Of a stretch of 64,000 nucleotides of DNA, positions 47,750 to 59,891 are shown one piece after another; within the stretch, counting starts at the first letter, position 1, and the number at the start of each line of letters is the position of its first letter. A program made the translations under genes and the position numbers. The stretch is taken from contig NC_090126.1 in NCBI RefSeq assembly GCF_023973825.1, positions 1,225,001 through 1,289,000 on the forward strand, written 5' to 3'. A model generated the notes under the pieces. It had not been told where the DNA came from. It was given only the letters and a program-made list of their open reading frames with translations, and searched no databases. Source of the stretch: Plasmodium brasilianum (Eukaryota; Apicomplexa; Aconoidasida; Haemosporida; Plasmodiidae).

Positions 47750-48246
47750 TTCCCCTGATGTATTTTATGGTATATATGCATCCTCCTATTCTTTCCACTG
47801 TCAATGAGAAATTGTCAGTAAATGAGCCTTAAAATATGTTGTTCAATTAAAAGGGGGCTACAAAACCGAGGAGAGGGTTAAGTACCCAGTGTTCCATTAA
47901 ACAATACAGATACATATATACACACGTACGTATATGTGTATATAAATGAGTACAAACACTTAAGTATGTATACGTATGTATACTCACATATATATACATG
48001 CACATATCGTCATGTTAATCCCTCAAGAGAGCTAAAAACCGGTCAAATGGGAGAAGTAACTACATCACTATACACAATTGAACAAGAGACTGCACATTTT
48101 AAAATTTTTAAAAATGATAGTTCCATTTTATAATTTTAAGGGTGTAATAATGTATAGTTAAAAGACTGAACCACGATGCTGCTGCAACCTAATAATTTAT
48201 TGCAATACCAACGAAATACATTTTGAAGAAAATTATTTTTTATAAA

Positions 48247-48345
48247 ATGAACTTTTTTCTTATTTTTTTTTATTATTTAATTTACATTAACTATTTGACT
48301 TCATCTATTTCTGAATTTATTTTTACTCATACAATACCTGTTCTT
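48247..48345 (+). CDS. possible signal-peptide first exon of the CPW-WPC gene
   Basis: ATG AAC TTT TTT begins a short frame encoding MNFFLIFFYYLIYINYLTSS and a few more residues, then a GTATCA donor-like site. It has the shape of a secretory leader and sits on the right strand upstream of the CPW-WPC exons, but 1.1 kb separates it from the next supported exon and I could not connect the two. Confidence 0.25.
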
Positions 48346-48555
48346 GTATCATGTTAATGTTTAAGTAGTATTTATTTATTAACTTTTTATAAAGACATAT
48401 CTCGAATGTTCATATATTTGTTCCTTCGTCTACTTCCAAATTTTGACTATTAATTAGTTCTAGTCCTTTCTTATGATATTATAATATTTTTTATTTCAAG
48501 CAGCTTTCTATTTTTCTCTTTTTTCTAGTAAACCTTTTTTAAATTAGCTAGCTAA

Positions 48556-48593
<38 letters not shown>

Positions 48594-49168
48594 GAGAATA
48601 AAAAGAAATAGAAAAAGAGAATAAAAAGAAATAGAAAAAGAGAATAAAAAGAAAAAGAGATTTAAAAGAGAATACATTACGCTCCTAAAATATACAACAG
48701 ATAATTTTTGTCTGTCTATTTGTGCTTTTTCTTAAAGACCAACAGGTGTACTTACACACTTCAACTCTTTACGTAATTCACATTTCGTATTTCTTTTTTG
48801 ACAAATTTGAATTAAAAAAAAAGGAAAAGAAAAAAAAAAAAAAAAAAAGAACAAAACAAAACAAAACAAACAACATAGAAGAGTAACAAAGATGAGTAAC
48901 AAAAAAAACAGCAAAAAAACAATTACCCCATGTTTGTACTTGAGCAATACACGAAACCCTACATTTTGCAGTTCCCTTTTTTGGAAAATTTTTTATTTAA
49001 AAAATGAAATAAACTAATTAATCTTGAAGCTGCTAAAGATAACTCTTTTTTTTTTTTTCTTTTTTTTATTTTGGCCTTAATTTTACCCTTTCATTAATCC
49101 ATAAAAGTTGTATTCTTTTAGGCGTTTTACATGTATTTTATAAACATATAAATATATACATACTTACA

Positions 49169-49218
<50 letters not shown>

Positions 49219-49485
49219 TTGCCCTAAAAACGTTAGTCTCTTTCTACAAAAACATGTTCCACATTCTTTTTTTTCTTCTTTTTTCTCTGTCTGCAATTAT
49301 GAAAGGTTTTTTCTAAAAAAAAAAGGATGAAGTATAACTCTTTTTTTTTTTTTTTTTTTCCCTTATGCATACAAACATGCAGATGTACACACATGTATAC
49401 CCATGTATACACGCAAAACATCATTAATTAAATAAACATATTGTTATTAAAAAAATACGAAGCAACACTTTTATTTCCGTTTCAG

Positions 49486-49740
49486 CTCTTACTACTCATA
49501 ATAGAGCAATTTGTCATAGGGATTATTCGTATAAAATTTGCATTTCTTATATTTCCTTGCATATACGTAAATATGTGTAAACAGTGTGGTATCCGATAAG
49601 ACTGTGGGTTTACATATTCGTGCGCTTAAGCATATGCACATAGGCATATTCATACACATGTTCATGTACATGCACATACACGTAAGTGTAAGTATAAGTG
49701 TGCATTTAGTTCTTTACCTCAAAACAAAAGAACAAAAAAT

Positions 49741-49771
<31 letters not shown>

Positions 49772-50351
49772 GACGAAGACATAACTGTGCAGAAGGTATC
49801 ACAAAAACAAGTGAATTAACCAAGGAGGAAAAAGCTCCAAATTTATATGATCACTTTGTTTAACTTTACATCTCTACGTACGTTTTACTCACATTTGCGC
49901 TTTTTTTTTTTTTTTAAATAAAGGATGGTCAAAATCGAGCATATCAGACGAATGCGTATCTCCCCCATCATATAGAGGACCCTGTCCTCGCTTTCTGCAA
50001 ATAGAACATGAAACAAAAAAAAAAAAATTGCTGGAAGAGCAGTGCAATATTTTTTGGTTATATGCACATAATATACATACATGCGGATACATGCAGATAC
50101 ATAAAGATGCAGTTAATATGGTCCACCTTAACATAGAATCTAGATTACTTTGTTCCAATTTTACTATGTTTTTCCTTTATTATTCTTAAAAGGCCTTCTT
50201 TAGTTCAATGTAAAAAAAATTATTCTCATCAGTGTCCCAACAACTGGGTACCAGAGGATGATACGAACTGCCGCCCACTTGCAACGTATGAAGGTGAAAA
50301 AAAAAAAAAAAATAGGAAAATGAATAATGAAAAATTTATACTACATACTGT

Positions 50352-50405
<54 letters not shown>

Positions 50406-53257
50406 CAGACATATATATGTGTACACACTACTATGGCAAAATAACAGGAACATGTTTACTTTCTCACGACTTTTCAAACATGACCGATGAGCAAAAAGAA
50501 ATATGGAGCAACAAGTGTGCAACCGACTGGCCATGCAAAGTTATACCAAGAGCACTATCAGCTACATAAAAAATATGCATATGTATCCACACACATACAT
50601 ACACCAGCATACGCTCATACGTACATACACACCCACATACCTGCGCACATACGCGAGATGTTCTCCTGGACTCATGTTTATTTATGCATACCTACTTTCA
50701 AGGAAAAATGCAAAAAGGATTATTCCAAGCTTTGCCCCCAAGTATTATTAAACGAAAAATAATAATTAAACAAACCCCAGTGCAACAAAGAAAATTTTTT
50801 AAATTCTAATTTATGCATATGTTGTTAACACTCTTTTATTATGTATCAAATTTGTTTAATTTATCAAATTTGTTTAATTTATCTAATTTGTCTAATTTAT
50901 CTAATTTGTCTAATTTATCTAATTTATCTAATTTATCTAATTTATCTAATTTATCTAATTTATATAATTTATCTAATTTATCTAATTTATCTAATTTATC
51001 TAATTTATATTATTTATCTAATTTATCTAATTTGTCTAATTTATCTAATTTGTCTAATTTATCTAATTTGTCTAATTTATCTAATTTGTCTAATTTATCT
51101 AATTTATCTAATTTATCTAATTTGTCTAATTTATCTAATTTGTCTAATTTATGTATTTTTTTTTTTTCTTTTTTAGGAGTGGACTAAAAATAGTAACTTC
51201 TGTTAAAATGTTATTTAACTAAATGCATAAGTAGTTGAATTTTTCTTTTTTCTTTCGTCTTTTCTTTTCCTTCTTCTATGTCTTTCTCATTTTTTCCTTT
51301 TCTTTTTTATTTCTCGTTTGATTTACCTGCCCAAATCAGGCGATGGGACTTGTTCTGCCCCCATAAAATATTCTGGGCCTTGTTTGCCGAGAGCGTCTCT
51401 ACATACGCTTGATAAGGATATGAAAGTAAATTACAATCAGGGGAGGGCATGCTGCCACATGCACATATGTATAAGTATGTGTATATATATTCATTTATTT
51501 GTTTGATTCGATAAAAAATGATTAAAATTTTTTTTTTATTCTCCTATACTGCTCATTACATTTAGGAGTCCTTTGAAAAATTATGCAAATTAGATTTTCC
51601 CTGTTTGAAGGAATGCAAAATAGATAACCAGGACGTAATCATATATAATAGGAAAAAGGGCTTCAATGACCACTTGGGCCCATATTTCTTTCGATAAAAA
51701 AATATACGCACGTATAAACATGCGTATACATGTGTGCATGCACATATCTATATAAATCTCTATCTATATATATACATACATATATATATATCTATATATA
51801 TATATGCACGTACGTGTATCTCTTTTTGTGTGTGCATTTTTGGTAGCCTTGTCCAAAAAATTGGATTCTGAAATCGGACGAATCGGGAAACCCCATCAGT
51901 TGCTTGCCGCCTGATAATTACTCAGGACCATGTGACGAACACTCCAATTTTACTGGTAGCTTTGCACATTAAAGGTGTGTCAGGGGGTCATTATGTTTAC
52001 AAGTATATATATATGTATGCGTGTGTAATTATTTATATTGTGAGTGCACATATACAACCCCGCGCAACGTGTGCAATTTCTTTTCTAAGGCCTTAATATA
52101 GATTCAAAGGAAAGCATAGCGTATGAGTGCGACGTGCAGTGGCCTTGTGCTGAAGGTAAGAGGAGATAATTCGTAAATTCATAAATTTGCACTAAAAATT
52201 AGCTAGAAAAATTCTCTGAAATTTCGCTGAAAATTCATCAAATTGACAAAACGTAGCAAATACTCTACGAATACATGCTATAATTCACTTTAGCATGTAT
52301 CCATTTCCACAGCTAATTTTTTTTCTTCTTTCTGCTTAGAATGGTTATCTTCTTTTTTTTGTATTTTTTTGATATATATAATTGTTAACATATTTTATTT
52401 ATAGAAACTTCTAATTTAATTAATTACGAGGAGCTTTGTCCGGAAAATTGGACACAGAGTCAAAAGGTAATAGAGAAAACAAATACCCACACATAAGCCC
52501 ACATATATATGGTCTACATAATAAAAAAAAATTTTTTTGATCGCAACCTTTGTAATTTTAAGACTGCAAAAATGATGTTACGTGTTATTTCACATTTTCT
52601 TTAATTCTGTTATATTTCCAAATTCCTTATAATGTTTTAAATTACAATTCGTTCATAATACACAAATTTTTTTTTTTTTTTTTTTATTCTCATTTTCTTA
52701 GTATTGCGTTGCCCCTCAGAATTATATGGGCCCATGTTCAAAAAAAAAATTATTTGAATCGTTCAGGAAAGAAACAAAGAAAGCATACGCAGAAGAATGC
52801 AACAGTTAAACTTTTTCTTTTTTTTTAAATAAAATCTTTAGAAGATCCTTATTACGAATGTGCACGATATTCATTTTATTCCTTTTATTTTATTTTTATC
52901 TGTTTGTTTTTTTTTTTTTCTGTATTTTCACTATTTTTTTACTGTTTTTCCTTTTTTAGTTGAATGGCCCCTGTTTAAAAAGAGCATATCAAAAAATTTT
53001 CCAAAAAGTTCAAGTACGAAAACAAAATTTCAAGCATTATGTCCTTAAAAATAAATTGAACTGATCTGAATTTATATGAAATTATTTTATTTTATTTTAT
53101 TTTTTTTTTTTAACTCATGTTCTGTTTAAATAATAATGTATCTTCTTTTTATTTTTAATTAATATATGAACATATACTAGCTTTAAGAAAAGGAAAATAT
53201 AAATTTGGAGCAGTAGAGCCAATTACAGGCGAAGTTGTTTCGGGAAATGCTGAATAA
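49486..53257 (+). CDS. CPW-WPC family protein, at least 13 exons, 5' end unresolved
   Basis: Exons with agreeing phases: 49924-50056, 50193-50293, 50448-50539, 50703-50741, 51177-51201, 51340-51425, 51566-51634, 51847-51955, 52090-52155, 52405-52466, 52702-52804, 52960-53013 (or to 53040), 53181-53257. An earlier exon 49486-49566 also fits in phase but is weaker. They encode about five CPW-WPC modules: SHQCPNNWVPEDDTNC, SKLCPQEWTKNSNFC, QDPCPKNWILKSDES and EELCPENWTQSQKYC at module starts, YRGPC/YSGPC/YMGPC in the middle, and NKCATDWPCK, KLCKLDFPC, YECDVQWPCAE at ends. The first and last modules end in WPS and WPL. The protein finishes with GAVEPITGEVVSGNAE. In Plasmodium this family is secreted, expressed on sexual and ookinete stages; a signal peptide is expected upstream but not confirmed. 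Confidence 0.9.
50840..51155. repeat. 9-bp minisatellite in a CPW-WPC intron
   Basis: About 34 units of TCTAATTTA / TCTAATTTG fill the intron 50742-51176. The array is stop-free in several frames and produces long spurious Leu/Ser/Asn ORFs. Confidence 0.95.
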
Positions 53258-54783
53258 AATGGAATAAGATAAAACAGAACAAAAAAGAAAAAAAAAAGAA
53301 CAAAATAGAGCAAGGAGGACACAGATAACAGAATAAAAGAATATTTTTACTTTTTATTACTGTTCCCAAAATGATACATATAAATAATAAATAAATGTAT
53401 ATATGTAAATATGTATTCATAATCCCCCGGTGTACAACTTTTTGAATAATCCTTGGCAAATGTCACAATTTATACATGGATTTCTTTTATTTTCTTTTTT
53501 CATTTTGGCATTATTGTTTTTTTGTTTTATTTTGTCTTTCTATTTAATTAATTTATTCCAGTTACTCCATTTACCTGTGTTAACCACATATAAGTGCACA
53601 GAACACACTCCCTAAAATATATTTACCGTTCATCAAAATGATGAATGAGCAATACTATTTTTTTTATGTAAAATTTGAAACATAATTTAGCCTTTACTTA
53701 AAAGATGTTATTTATTAAATTTCTCATATTGTGCAAAAAAAAAAAAGAAAGAAAAAAAAAAATTTATATTCATTAAAGAGGGGAAAAAATAACTTTATTA
53801 AGTGTACATTTTTTTTTTTTTTTTCGTGGTAATTTTTAACTTATTTGATACATTTTCACCTGATGTGTTCAGGCGAAAAAGGAAACATGTATTTAAGAAA
53901 ACGCACACAGTAGTCTTTTTAATATATGATTAGGGATTATATATAGCAAGAAGGATAAATATATTGGCTTATATACTAACAAAAAGAAGTTAACATATAT
54001 TGTAGCATAAATTTTAGCTAATCTCACTTTGGAAAATGTTTTTAATAAAAGGACAATAAGACAAACACTTATATAAATGTAAGCATATAAACTAATATAT
54101 TTATAAGCCCATATGCTCATATACACATACATGAGTGTATGTTCCTGCATATGTAAGTAGACATACATGTATATATATATTCGCACAAAGCAGTGTGAAA
54201 AACTCGATATAATCCGAAGGGAATGCCTGTTAAAATAGTAAGTATTACCAAGATAAAACTCTGATGCTAAAGTAAATTTGCTTTTGCAGTTATTTCTATA
54301 ATCTTTCAAATTTTTTATGAACCGTTCAGAATATATAATTAAGTTTAATAAATATAATTTTATATATGATTATGTGCAACGTTTCGTTATTTTATTTTTA
54401 TTTTAAATTATTTTTATTTTATATTATTTTTATTTTATATTATTTTTATTTTATTGTTATTTTGTTTTTATTTATTTTTTTTTATTATATTTTTTTTTTA
54501 TTTTTGTTCGTCTTAATTTTCTTCACTAGTATCCATAAAATTATTATGATCATTTTTAAGAAATAAAAAATAGGAAAAAAAAAAGAAAAAAAAGGAAACT
54601 TTGAAAGCATAACATAAAAAATATGTAGAACTTTTTTTAATCGTTAAAATTTTTTTTTTAATTGTCGTTAATTTGCTTATATGTGCATCATACATGTAAT
54701 AAAAATTTGGAGACGTAAAAAAATGTATATGCACATGCTCTAGTAAAATATACCACTACATGCGCAATATAGAATAGCTCACA

Positions 54784-54837
<54 letters not shown>

Positions 54838-56060
54838 TGTACATACGTGGAAAATTACAAGATTGCTCGAGAAAATGAACAATACATAAAATACTATCAG
54901 CAAAAAAAGAAGAAAAAAAAAGAAAAAGGAAAAATAATAAAAAGGGTAAAAGGCCGAATAAGCGAATGAATAAATGCCTATGGAAATAGGCGCATAGATG
55001 AATAGAATTAATACTGTAGAGCTGAAACGCTCTTTTATTTTTTAAAATAACAGATAAAATGATAGTGAGCAGCATTTATTCATTTCTACGAATTGCCCTT
55101 ACAATCCGGTCTACTGATATATATAATTTGATCATGGATATAAAAATAGTACACCTTTTTTTTGTATGTCTTAATTCTTTAGTACATATGATATATTTTT
55201 TGAAATATTTTTTGCTCTTTGATTTTTGTTTTTCGTTTTTTGCTTTTCATTTTGTATTTTGCATTTTTTTTTTCTTTCCTAATCCCAAAGTACATTTCAT
55301 TCGTTATTCATTTTTCACATCGATTTATAAATAGGAATAAAAAATGGAAAGAATTTCCACGTACTATGTAAATAACTGAATTTAGAACAATATAATTCTC
55401 AATTCGTTTTGTAATAGTGTGCAAGGATACAATATATATTATTTTAAGAATTTCTACCAACTTTTCAAGGGAGAAATTGGAAAAAAAAATTATGGAAAAT
55501 AATAAAGCAAAAACTGTTTATATATATATGCATGATTGTGTATATGCATGATTATATATATGCATGATTATATATATGCATGATTATATATATGCATGAT
55601 TATATATATGCATGATTATATATATGCATGATTATATATATGCATGATTATATATATGCATGAATATATATATATATATACCTGTGCGTACATATGTATA
55701 TATATTTTTTTTTAACAGTATATAACCTGTAAAATGTTTTATTGCAGACATAACATTCAAATCGTGAATGAAACAAATGCGCTCACATGTACTTTTTTTA
55801 ATTGTAGCGCAAAGGTGTATACCCTAATTTTTTGGGTTTTTTAACATTTTCACATATTTTACGAAAAGACTATTACTTTTGTTTGCACAAGTTATGCTGC
55901 TATTTTATCTTTTATTTTTTTTTTTTTTTGTTTACAAAAATTTTTCTTCATATAGCTGAAAGAAATTGCATTTAGCGCGATATCACGTGATATCATATTA
56001 TATCAAATCACGTCATACAATATTAAATAACGTCATATCATTTTACATCATATTATACTG

Positions 56061-56110
<50 letters not shown>

Positions 56111-56179
56111 TTGCTTTCTCCTGCACAAGAATAGTGGATATTTATTTTTTTTTTTTTCTTTCCTTCCACAAATCAAAAA
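53258..56179. other. intergenic, upstream of the AP2-O3-type gene
   Basis: This 2.9-kb AT-rich region has TATTTT arrays (54405-54500), TA runs (54788-54832, 56064-56092) and a 16-bp TGCATGA-containing array (55528-55672). The 138-codon minus-strand frame at 54309-53893 has no ATG upstream of its conserved-looking part and is not called. The AP2 gene promoter should lie in the right half. Confidence 0.6.
55528..55672. repeat. 16-bp TGCATGATTATATATA minisatellite upstream of AP2-O3-type gene
   Basis: About nine units, each containing TGCATGA, sit roughly 510-650 bp upstream of the AP2 gene's start codon. Confidence 0.93.
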
Positions 56180-58813
56180 ATGAATAACCATTTTGAAAAT
56201 TTTGATGAACTACTTAAGGAGTTAGATTTGCAAAATTATGTTTCCTTTGTAAAAAAATGTTTTAAAAATGGTGTAAAGAAGAACGAAGAAAGCATTTGTT
56301 CTCAAGACTTAAGAAATTTAGCAAAATGTCTACCTAGGGTATCAGGTGTTTGGTACGATTTACATAAAAATAGCTGGGAAGCTAGATGGTCAGAAGGAAC
56401 TAAATCTGCAAGAAAATATTATTCTGTTCAGAAATTTGGTTTTCATGAAGCAAGGAAGTTAGCTATAAAAACAATTAAGACAAAAGAAATTAATTATATA
56501 TATAATAGTATAAATGAAGATTTTAATAAACCTCTGAAGTGGAATTTAAATAATGAATTTTTAGAAATGAATCATGACCCAACTATAAACTTAAAAAAGA
56601 AATGTAGAGCGAAAAATTGTAAAATAAAAGAAATCAAAGTTAAAAAAGATGGTAATAACAATATTAATAAAAAAGTGAAAAATGAGAAGAAAAGTAGTCA
56701 AACGAAGAATATGAAAAAGAGTAATCAATCAGTTATTAATTCTGCAAAAAGTGAAAATTACCAAATAGAAAATTACGACAGTTTTGATAATGAAGCAGAA
56801 AATGGGGAAATCACAAAAATGAAAATTAATATTACATGTGCAGGTAAAAAAGAAGAACATGCGCAAAATCAATGTAACAAAAATGTTGAAAATGGAACAT
56901 TAAAGAAAAACAATACCAATGATACATACAAAATGAGCAAACTCGGTTTGAACAATATTTCAAAAGAATTAAACTGCTGTATAGAAGAATTAAATATTTG
57001 CACAAAAGGAAATATTTCCAAAGAAAATAATATGGTAAGTGTTCTTATCACAAAAAATAATAGGAATACATTCGAGGGGAAAAGGGATATCCTGAACTGT
57101 TCAGGAGAAATATTGCACACAAATGAAAATTACATAGAAAATGATAATAATGATCACAATAATGGTAACAATATTAATGATATGAATGATGGCAATATTA
57201 ATGATATTAATGATGATAATAATAATGATATTAATGATGGCAATATTAATGATATTAATGATGATAATAATAATGATATTAATGATGATAATAATAATGA
57301 TATTAATGATGATAATAATAATGATATTAATGATGATAATAATAATGATAGTAATGATAGTAATGATAGTAATGATAGTAATGATAGTAATGATAGTAAT
57401 GATAGTAATAATAATAATAACGCTCCTCTTAATAAAGAAAATAGTCGTATGTCAAAGGAAAGTAGGTATCGGATCATCAACAAGTATAGTTGTGGTTCAA
57501 ATGGCATTAATATTAACACAACTAGCATTTATAATACGACGGTTCATCCGAATAGTTATAATAATAGCAGTAGTAGTAGTAATAATGATGAGCGTGCAAA
57601 AAAGAACAGTAATAATAATATAAATAGCCAATTTTGCTGCACAAAGGAAGACACATGCACTGTTTATAATAAAAATTATATTTGTAAAAAATTACAAAAT
57701 TGCAATATAGAAAATAATGAAACAAGTATGATGAAATTCCCATGTGATAAAATTTTAAGTTATATGCTACAACACAATAAACCAATTTCGAAAAATAATA
57801 TATATAATAATAAAATAGATATATTAAAAATTAATATAAAACAATCAAAAAATAATTCTCATGATGAAGAAATATGGCCATCTAAGAAAAAAGCATCAAA
57901 AAAAAAAATAAACACAAATAGTAACAATGCATGTATAAATAGTAATTCCCAACATACAAAAAAGATAAAAACTTATAATTCTGACCATTCTTTAGCTAAA
58001 AATGGGGATGTAGATGAAAATAAAGAGTGCAAACAGGATCTTGAAAATGATAGAGAAAATATCTCATTTCTGGTTAACGATCTACCTCAAAAGGAAGTTT
58101 GTGACTATGGTAGTGATTGTAATAAGAACAGCAATACGCACAGCAATACGCACAGCAATACGCACAGCAATACGCACAGCAGTACGAACAGTAATACGAA
58201 CAGTAATACGAACAGTAATAATAGATATAACAACAAAGATGACAATAACAGTAACAGCGAAAATGGTGACTGCACAAGTGACAAGCATAGTGCACCGCTT
58301 AATAGGGAAGGTTACAGGTCCAGTGAAAAAATTGTATATAATTGTGGGAAAAGTTTAAATAATAGTTCAAAAAAAACAGCTCACTTGAAGAAAGATTCAC
58401 CAAAGGAAAACCTCAGTTGTAGTAACTCATGTGATAGTAATACATGGAATAAAAAAAAAGAAAAAAAGAAATATTGTACAGAATTAAATGTAAAGGACTC
58501 ATTACAATCTGATACTTTAAGTATTTTTAAAAATGCAACTAATTTACTCCTAAATGATTTGAAATATAAATGCATACCACATTTCGATAAGCAATTTTTG
58601 AATATTTTGGAAATTATTGATAATCACATGAATTATGTGAATTCTACATTTAATGAAAATTTTTTAATAACATATGTACATTTGTTTGATACTTGTGTAT
58701 CTAACAATATTTTACCGAGCCAAATGGATCAAAAGATACAAAAGGTTTTTTGTAATGCGTTAATTGCATTTCATATTCTATTATTTAATTTTCAGAAGGA
58801 AAAAAAAAATTAA
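56180..58813 (+). CDS. AP2-O3: ApiAP2 transcription factor, AP2-O3-type
   Basis: A single exon of 877 residues. One AP2 DNA-binding domain lies at about residues 50-105: LPRVSGVWYDLHKNSWEARW, then GTKSARKYYSVQKFGFHEAR and KLAIK, with the usual beta-strand Trp/Arg pattern and amphipathic helix. A long Asn/Asp/Lys-rich linker includes NNDINDD (57165-57345), NDS (57345-57410) and NTHS (58125-58215) repeats. The last about 85 residues (DLKYKCIPHFDKQFLNILEI to FHILLFNFQKEKKN) match the ACDC helical domain found at the C-termini of some ApiAP2 proteins. The AP2-plus-ACDC layout and the syntenic position fit AP2-O3, which in rodent malaria acts in female gametocytes and ookinetes. The orthology is from memory of gene order and should be confirmed. 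Confidence 0.93.
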   Translation: MNNHFENFDELLKELDLQNYVSFVKKCFKNGVKKNEESICSQDLRNLAKCLPRVSGVWYDLHKNSWEARWSEGTKSARKYYSVQKFGFHEARKLAIKTIKTKEINYIYNSINEDFNKPLKWNLNNEFLEMNHDPTINLKKKCRAKNCKIKEIKVKKDGNNNINKKVKNEKKSSQTKNMKKSNQSVINSAKSENYQIENYDSFDNEAENGEITKMKINITCAGKKEEHAQNQCNKNVENGTLKKNNTNDTYKMSKLGLNNISKELNCCIEELNICTKGNISKENNMVSVLITKNNRNTFEGKRDILNCSGEILHTNENYIENDNNDHNNGNNINDMNDGNINDINDDNNNDINDGNINDINDDNNNDINDDNNNDINDDNNNDINDDNNNDSNDSNDSNDSNDSNDSNDSNNNNNAPLNKENSRMSKESRYRIINKYSCGSNGININTTSIYNTTVHPNSYNNSSSSSNNDERAKKNSNNNINSQFCCTKEDTCTVYNKNYICKKLQNCNIENNETSMMKFPCDKILSYMLQHNKPISKNNIYNNKIDILKINIKQSKNNSHDEEIWPSKKKASKKKINTNSNNACINSNSQHTKKIKTYNSDHSLAKNGDVDENKECKQDLENDRENISFLVNDLPQKEVCDYGSDCNKNSNTHSNTHSNTHSNTHSSTNSNTNSNTNSNNRYNNKDDNNSNSENGDCTSDKHSAPLNREGYRSSEKIVYNCGKSLNNSSKKTAHLKKDSPKENLSCSNSCDSNTWNKKKEKKKYCTELNVKDSLQSDTLSIFKNATNLLLNDLKYKCIPHFDKQFLNILEIIDNHMNYVNSTFNENFLITYVHLFDTCVSNNILPSQMDQKIQKVFCNALIAFHILLFNFQKEKKN
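57165..57410. repeat. in-frame Asn/Asp/Ile and Asn-Asp-Ser repeats in the AP2 gene
   Basis: Tandem units encode NDINDDNN-type and then NDS-type tracts in the linker between the AP2 and ACDC domains. Confidence 0.88.
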
Positions 58814-58899
58814 GGTGTTTTAAATGGTGTAAAAAAAATTTTATAATATATATGCTATAAGCATAATGTGTGTGCACATATGCAGTACGCATCATATTT

Positions 58900-58945
<46 letters not shown>

Positions 58946-59891
58946 ACAACTTCAAAAAAAAAAACATACATATATATATAAATGTGTTTATATATATATA
59001 TATATTGGTACGTACGTTTTTTCAGTATATTAAAAAAATGAAAGAAAAAGAGAAAATTGAAATTAAATAAAAACCATTTGGAGAACATATACATATGTAT
59101 TAAAAAAACAAAAAGAACAAAAAGGGATATATTTCGTACATTTCGAAATAAGCCCTAATTCGTTATTTTGCTACTCCACCATTTTTCTACTCCATCATTT
59201 TGCTACTCCACCATTTTGCTACTCCATCATTTTGCTACTCCATCATTTTGCTACTCCATCATTTTGCTGCTTCATCATTTTGCTACTCCATCATTTTGCT
59301 GCTTCATCATTTTGCTACTCCATCATTTTGCTGCTTCATCATTTTGCTACTCCATCATTTTGCTGCTTCATCATTTTGCTACTCCATCATTTTGCTGCTC
59401 CATTAATTTTCTTCCCATTAATTTGCTTTTCATTACATTTCCACTTCATTATTTTTTTGTGCTTGCTTATCAGCGCTAGTGTATTTATGTGTATGTAGCT
59501 ACACGTGCATGTATTTGTGTGTATACTTAAATTTATATGGTATTTATACAAGATGTAATACTTGGTATAATTCTGAAATACTCAACGTTTCCTGCGCATC
59601 CTCATACTTCTGTGTGCAATATTTTTTCCTAATTTGTTTTTTCTTAACATTTTAGCTACCTAGAACCTCAATTTATAAAAATTTATGAACCGTTCATACG
59701 ACCGGTTTATTGAACAATTAAAAAAATAAAAAATAAAAATAAATGAAACGTAACAAAACAGAATATAATACAACGTAATACTGTACAACGTAATACTGTA
59801 CAACATAATAAAACAAAACAGTGCAAAATAAAAATAGGAAGCGTTCATTATTTTTGTTCAATTTTTGCACATTCTTTCCCAGTTTTGCTCA
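58814..59891. other. convergent intergenic region, AP2-O3-type / apicoplast uL15
   Basis: A 1.1-kb spacer with an A36-class run (58904-58940), TA runs, and a 16-bp array CTACTCCATCATTTTG with CTGCTTCATCATTTTG variants (about 59168-59405). No coding exon is evident; the Cys/His/Phe-rich ORFs over the array are repeat artefacts. Confidence 0.65.
59168..59405. repeat. 16-bp minisatellite between AP2-O3-type and apicoplast uL15
   Basis: About fifteen units of CTACTCCATCATTTTG; two variants (CTACTCC and CTGCTTC) alternate in the right half, giving a 32-bp higher-order period. Confidence 0.93.

Larger units (their letters stand above)
47274..49485. other. divergent region upstream of the SpoU gene and the CPW-WPC gene
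   Basis: This 2.2-kb stretch contains the small ORF at 47412-47669, a T30-class run (47712-47745), A-rich purine repeats (48563-48660) and a possible signal-peptide exon at 48247-48345. Promoters for both flanking genes should lie here; none can be placed. Confidence 0.5.

Noticed and set aside
50813..51187. SNL/SNLSNL and LIYLIC ORFs
   Set aside because: They lie in a 9-bp intron repeat flanked by in-phase CPW-WPC exons.
53893..54309. 138-codon minus-strand ORF
   Set aside because: The better-looking start (KDYRNNCKSKFTLASEF) has no ATG in frame and the rest is TA-derived Tyr/Ile-rich sequence.
59168..59498. Cys/His/Phe-rich ORFs (LLHHFATPSFCYS)
   Set aside because: Repeat-derived from the 16-bp array between two 3' ends.
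54313..59697. A shared 15-base word TTTATGAACCGTTCA at about 54315 and 59682
   Set aside because: Two copies of a 15-mer are not surprising in a 64-kb AT-rich window and the flanks do not match.
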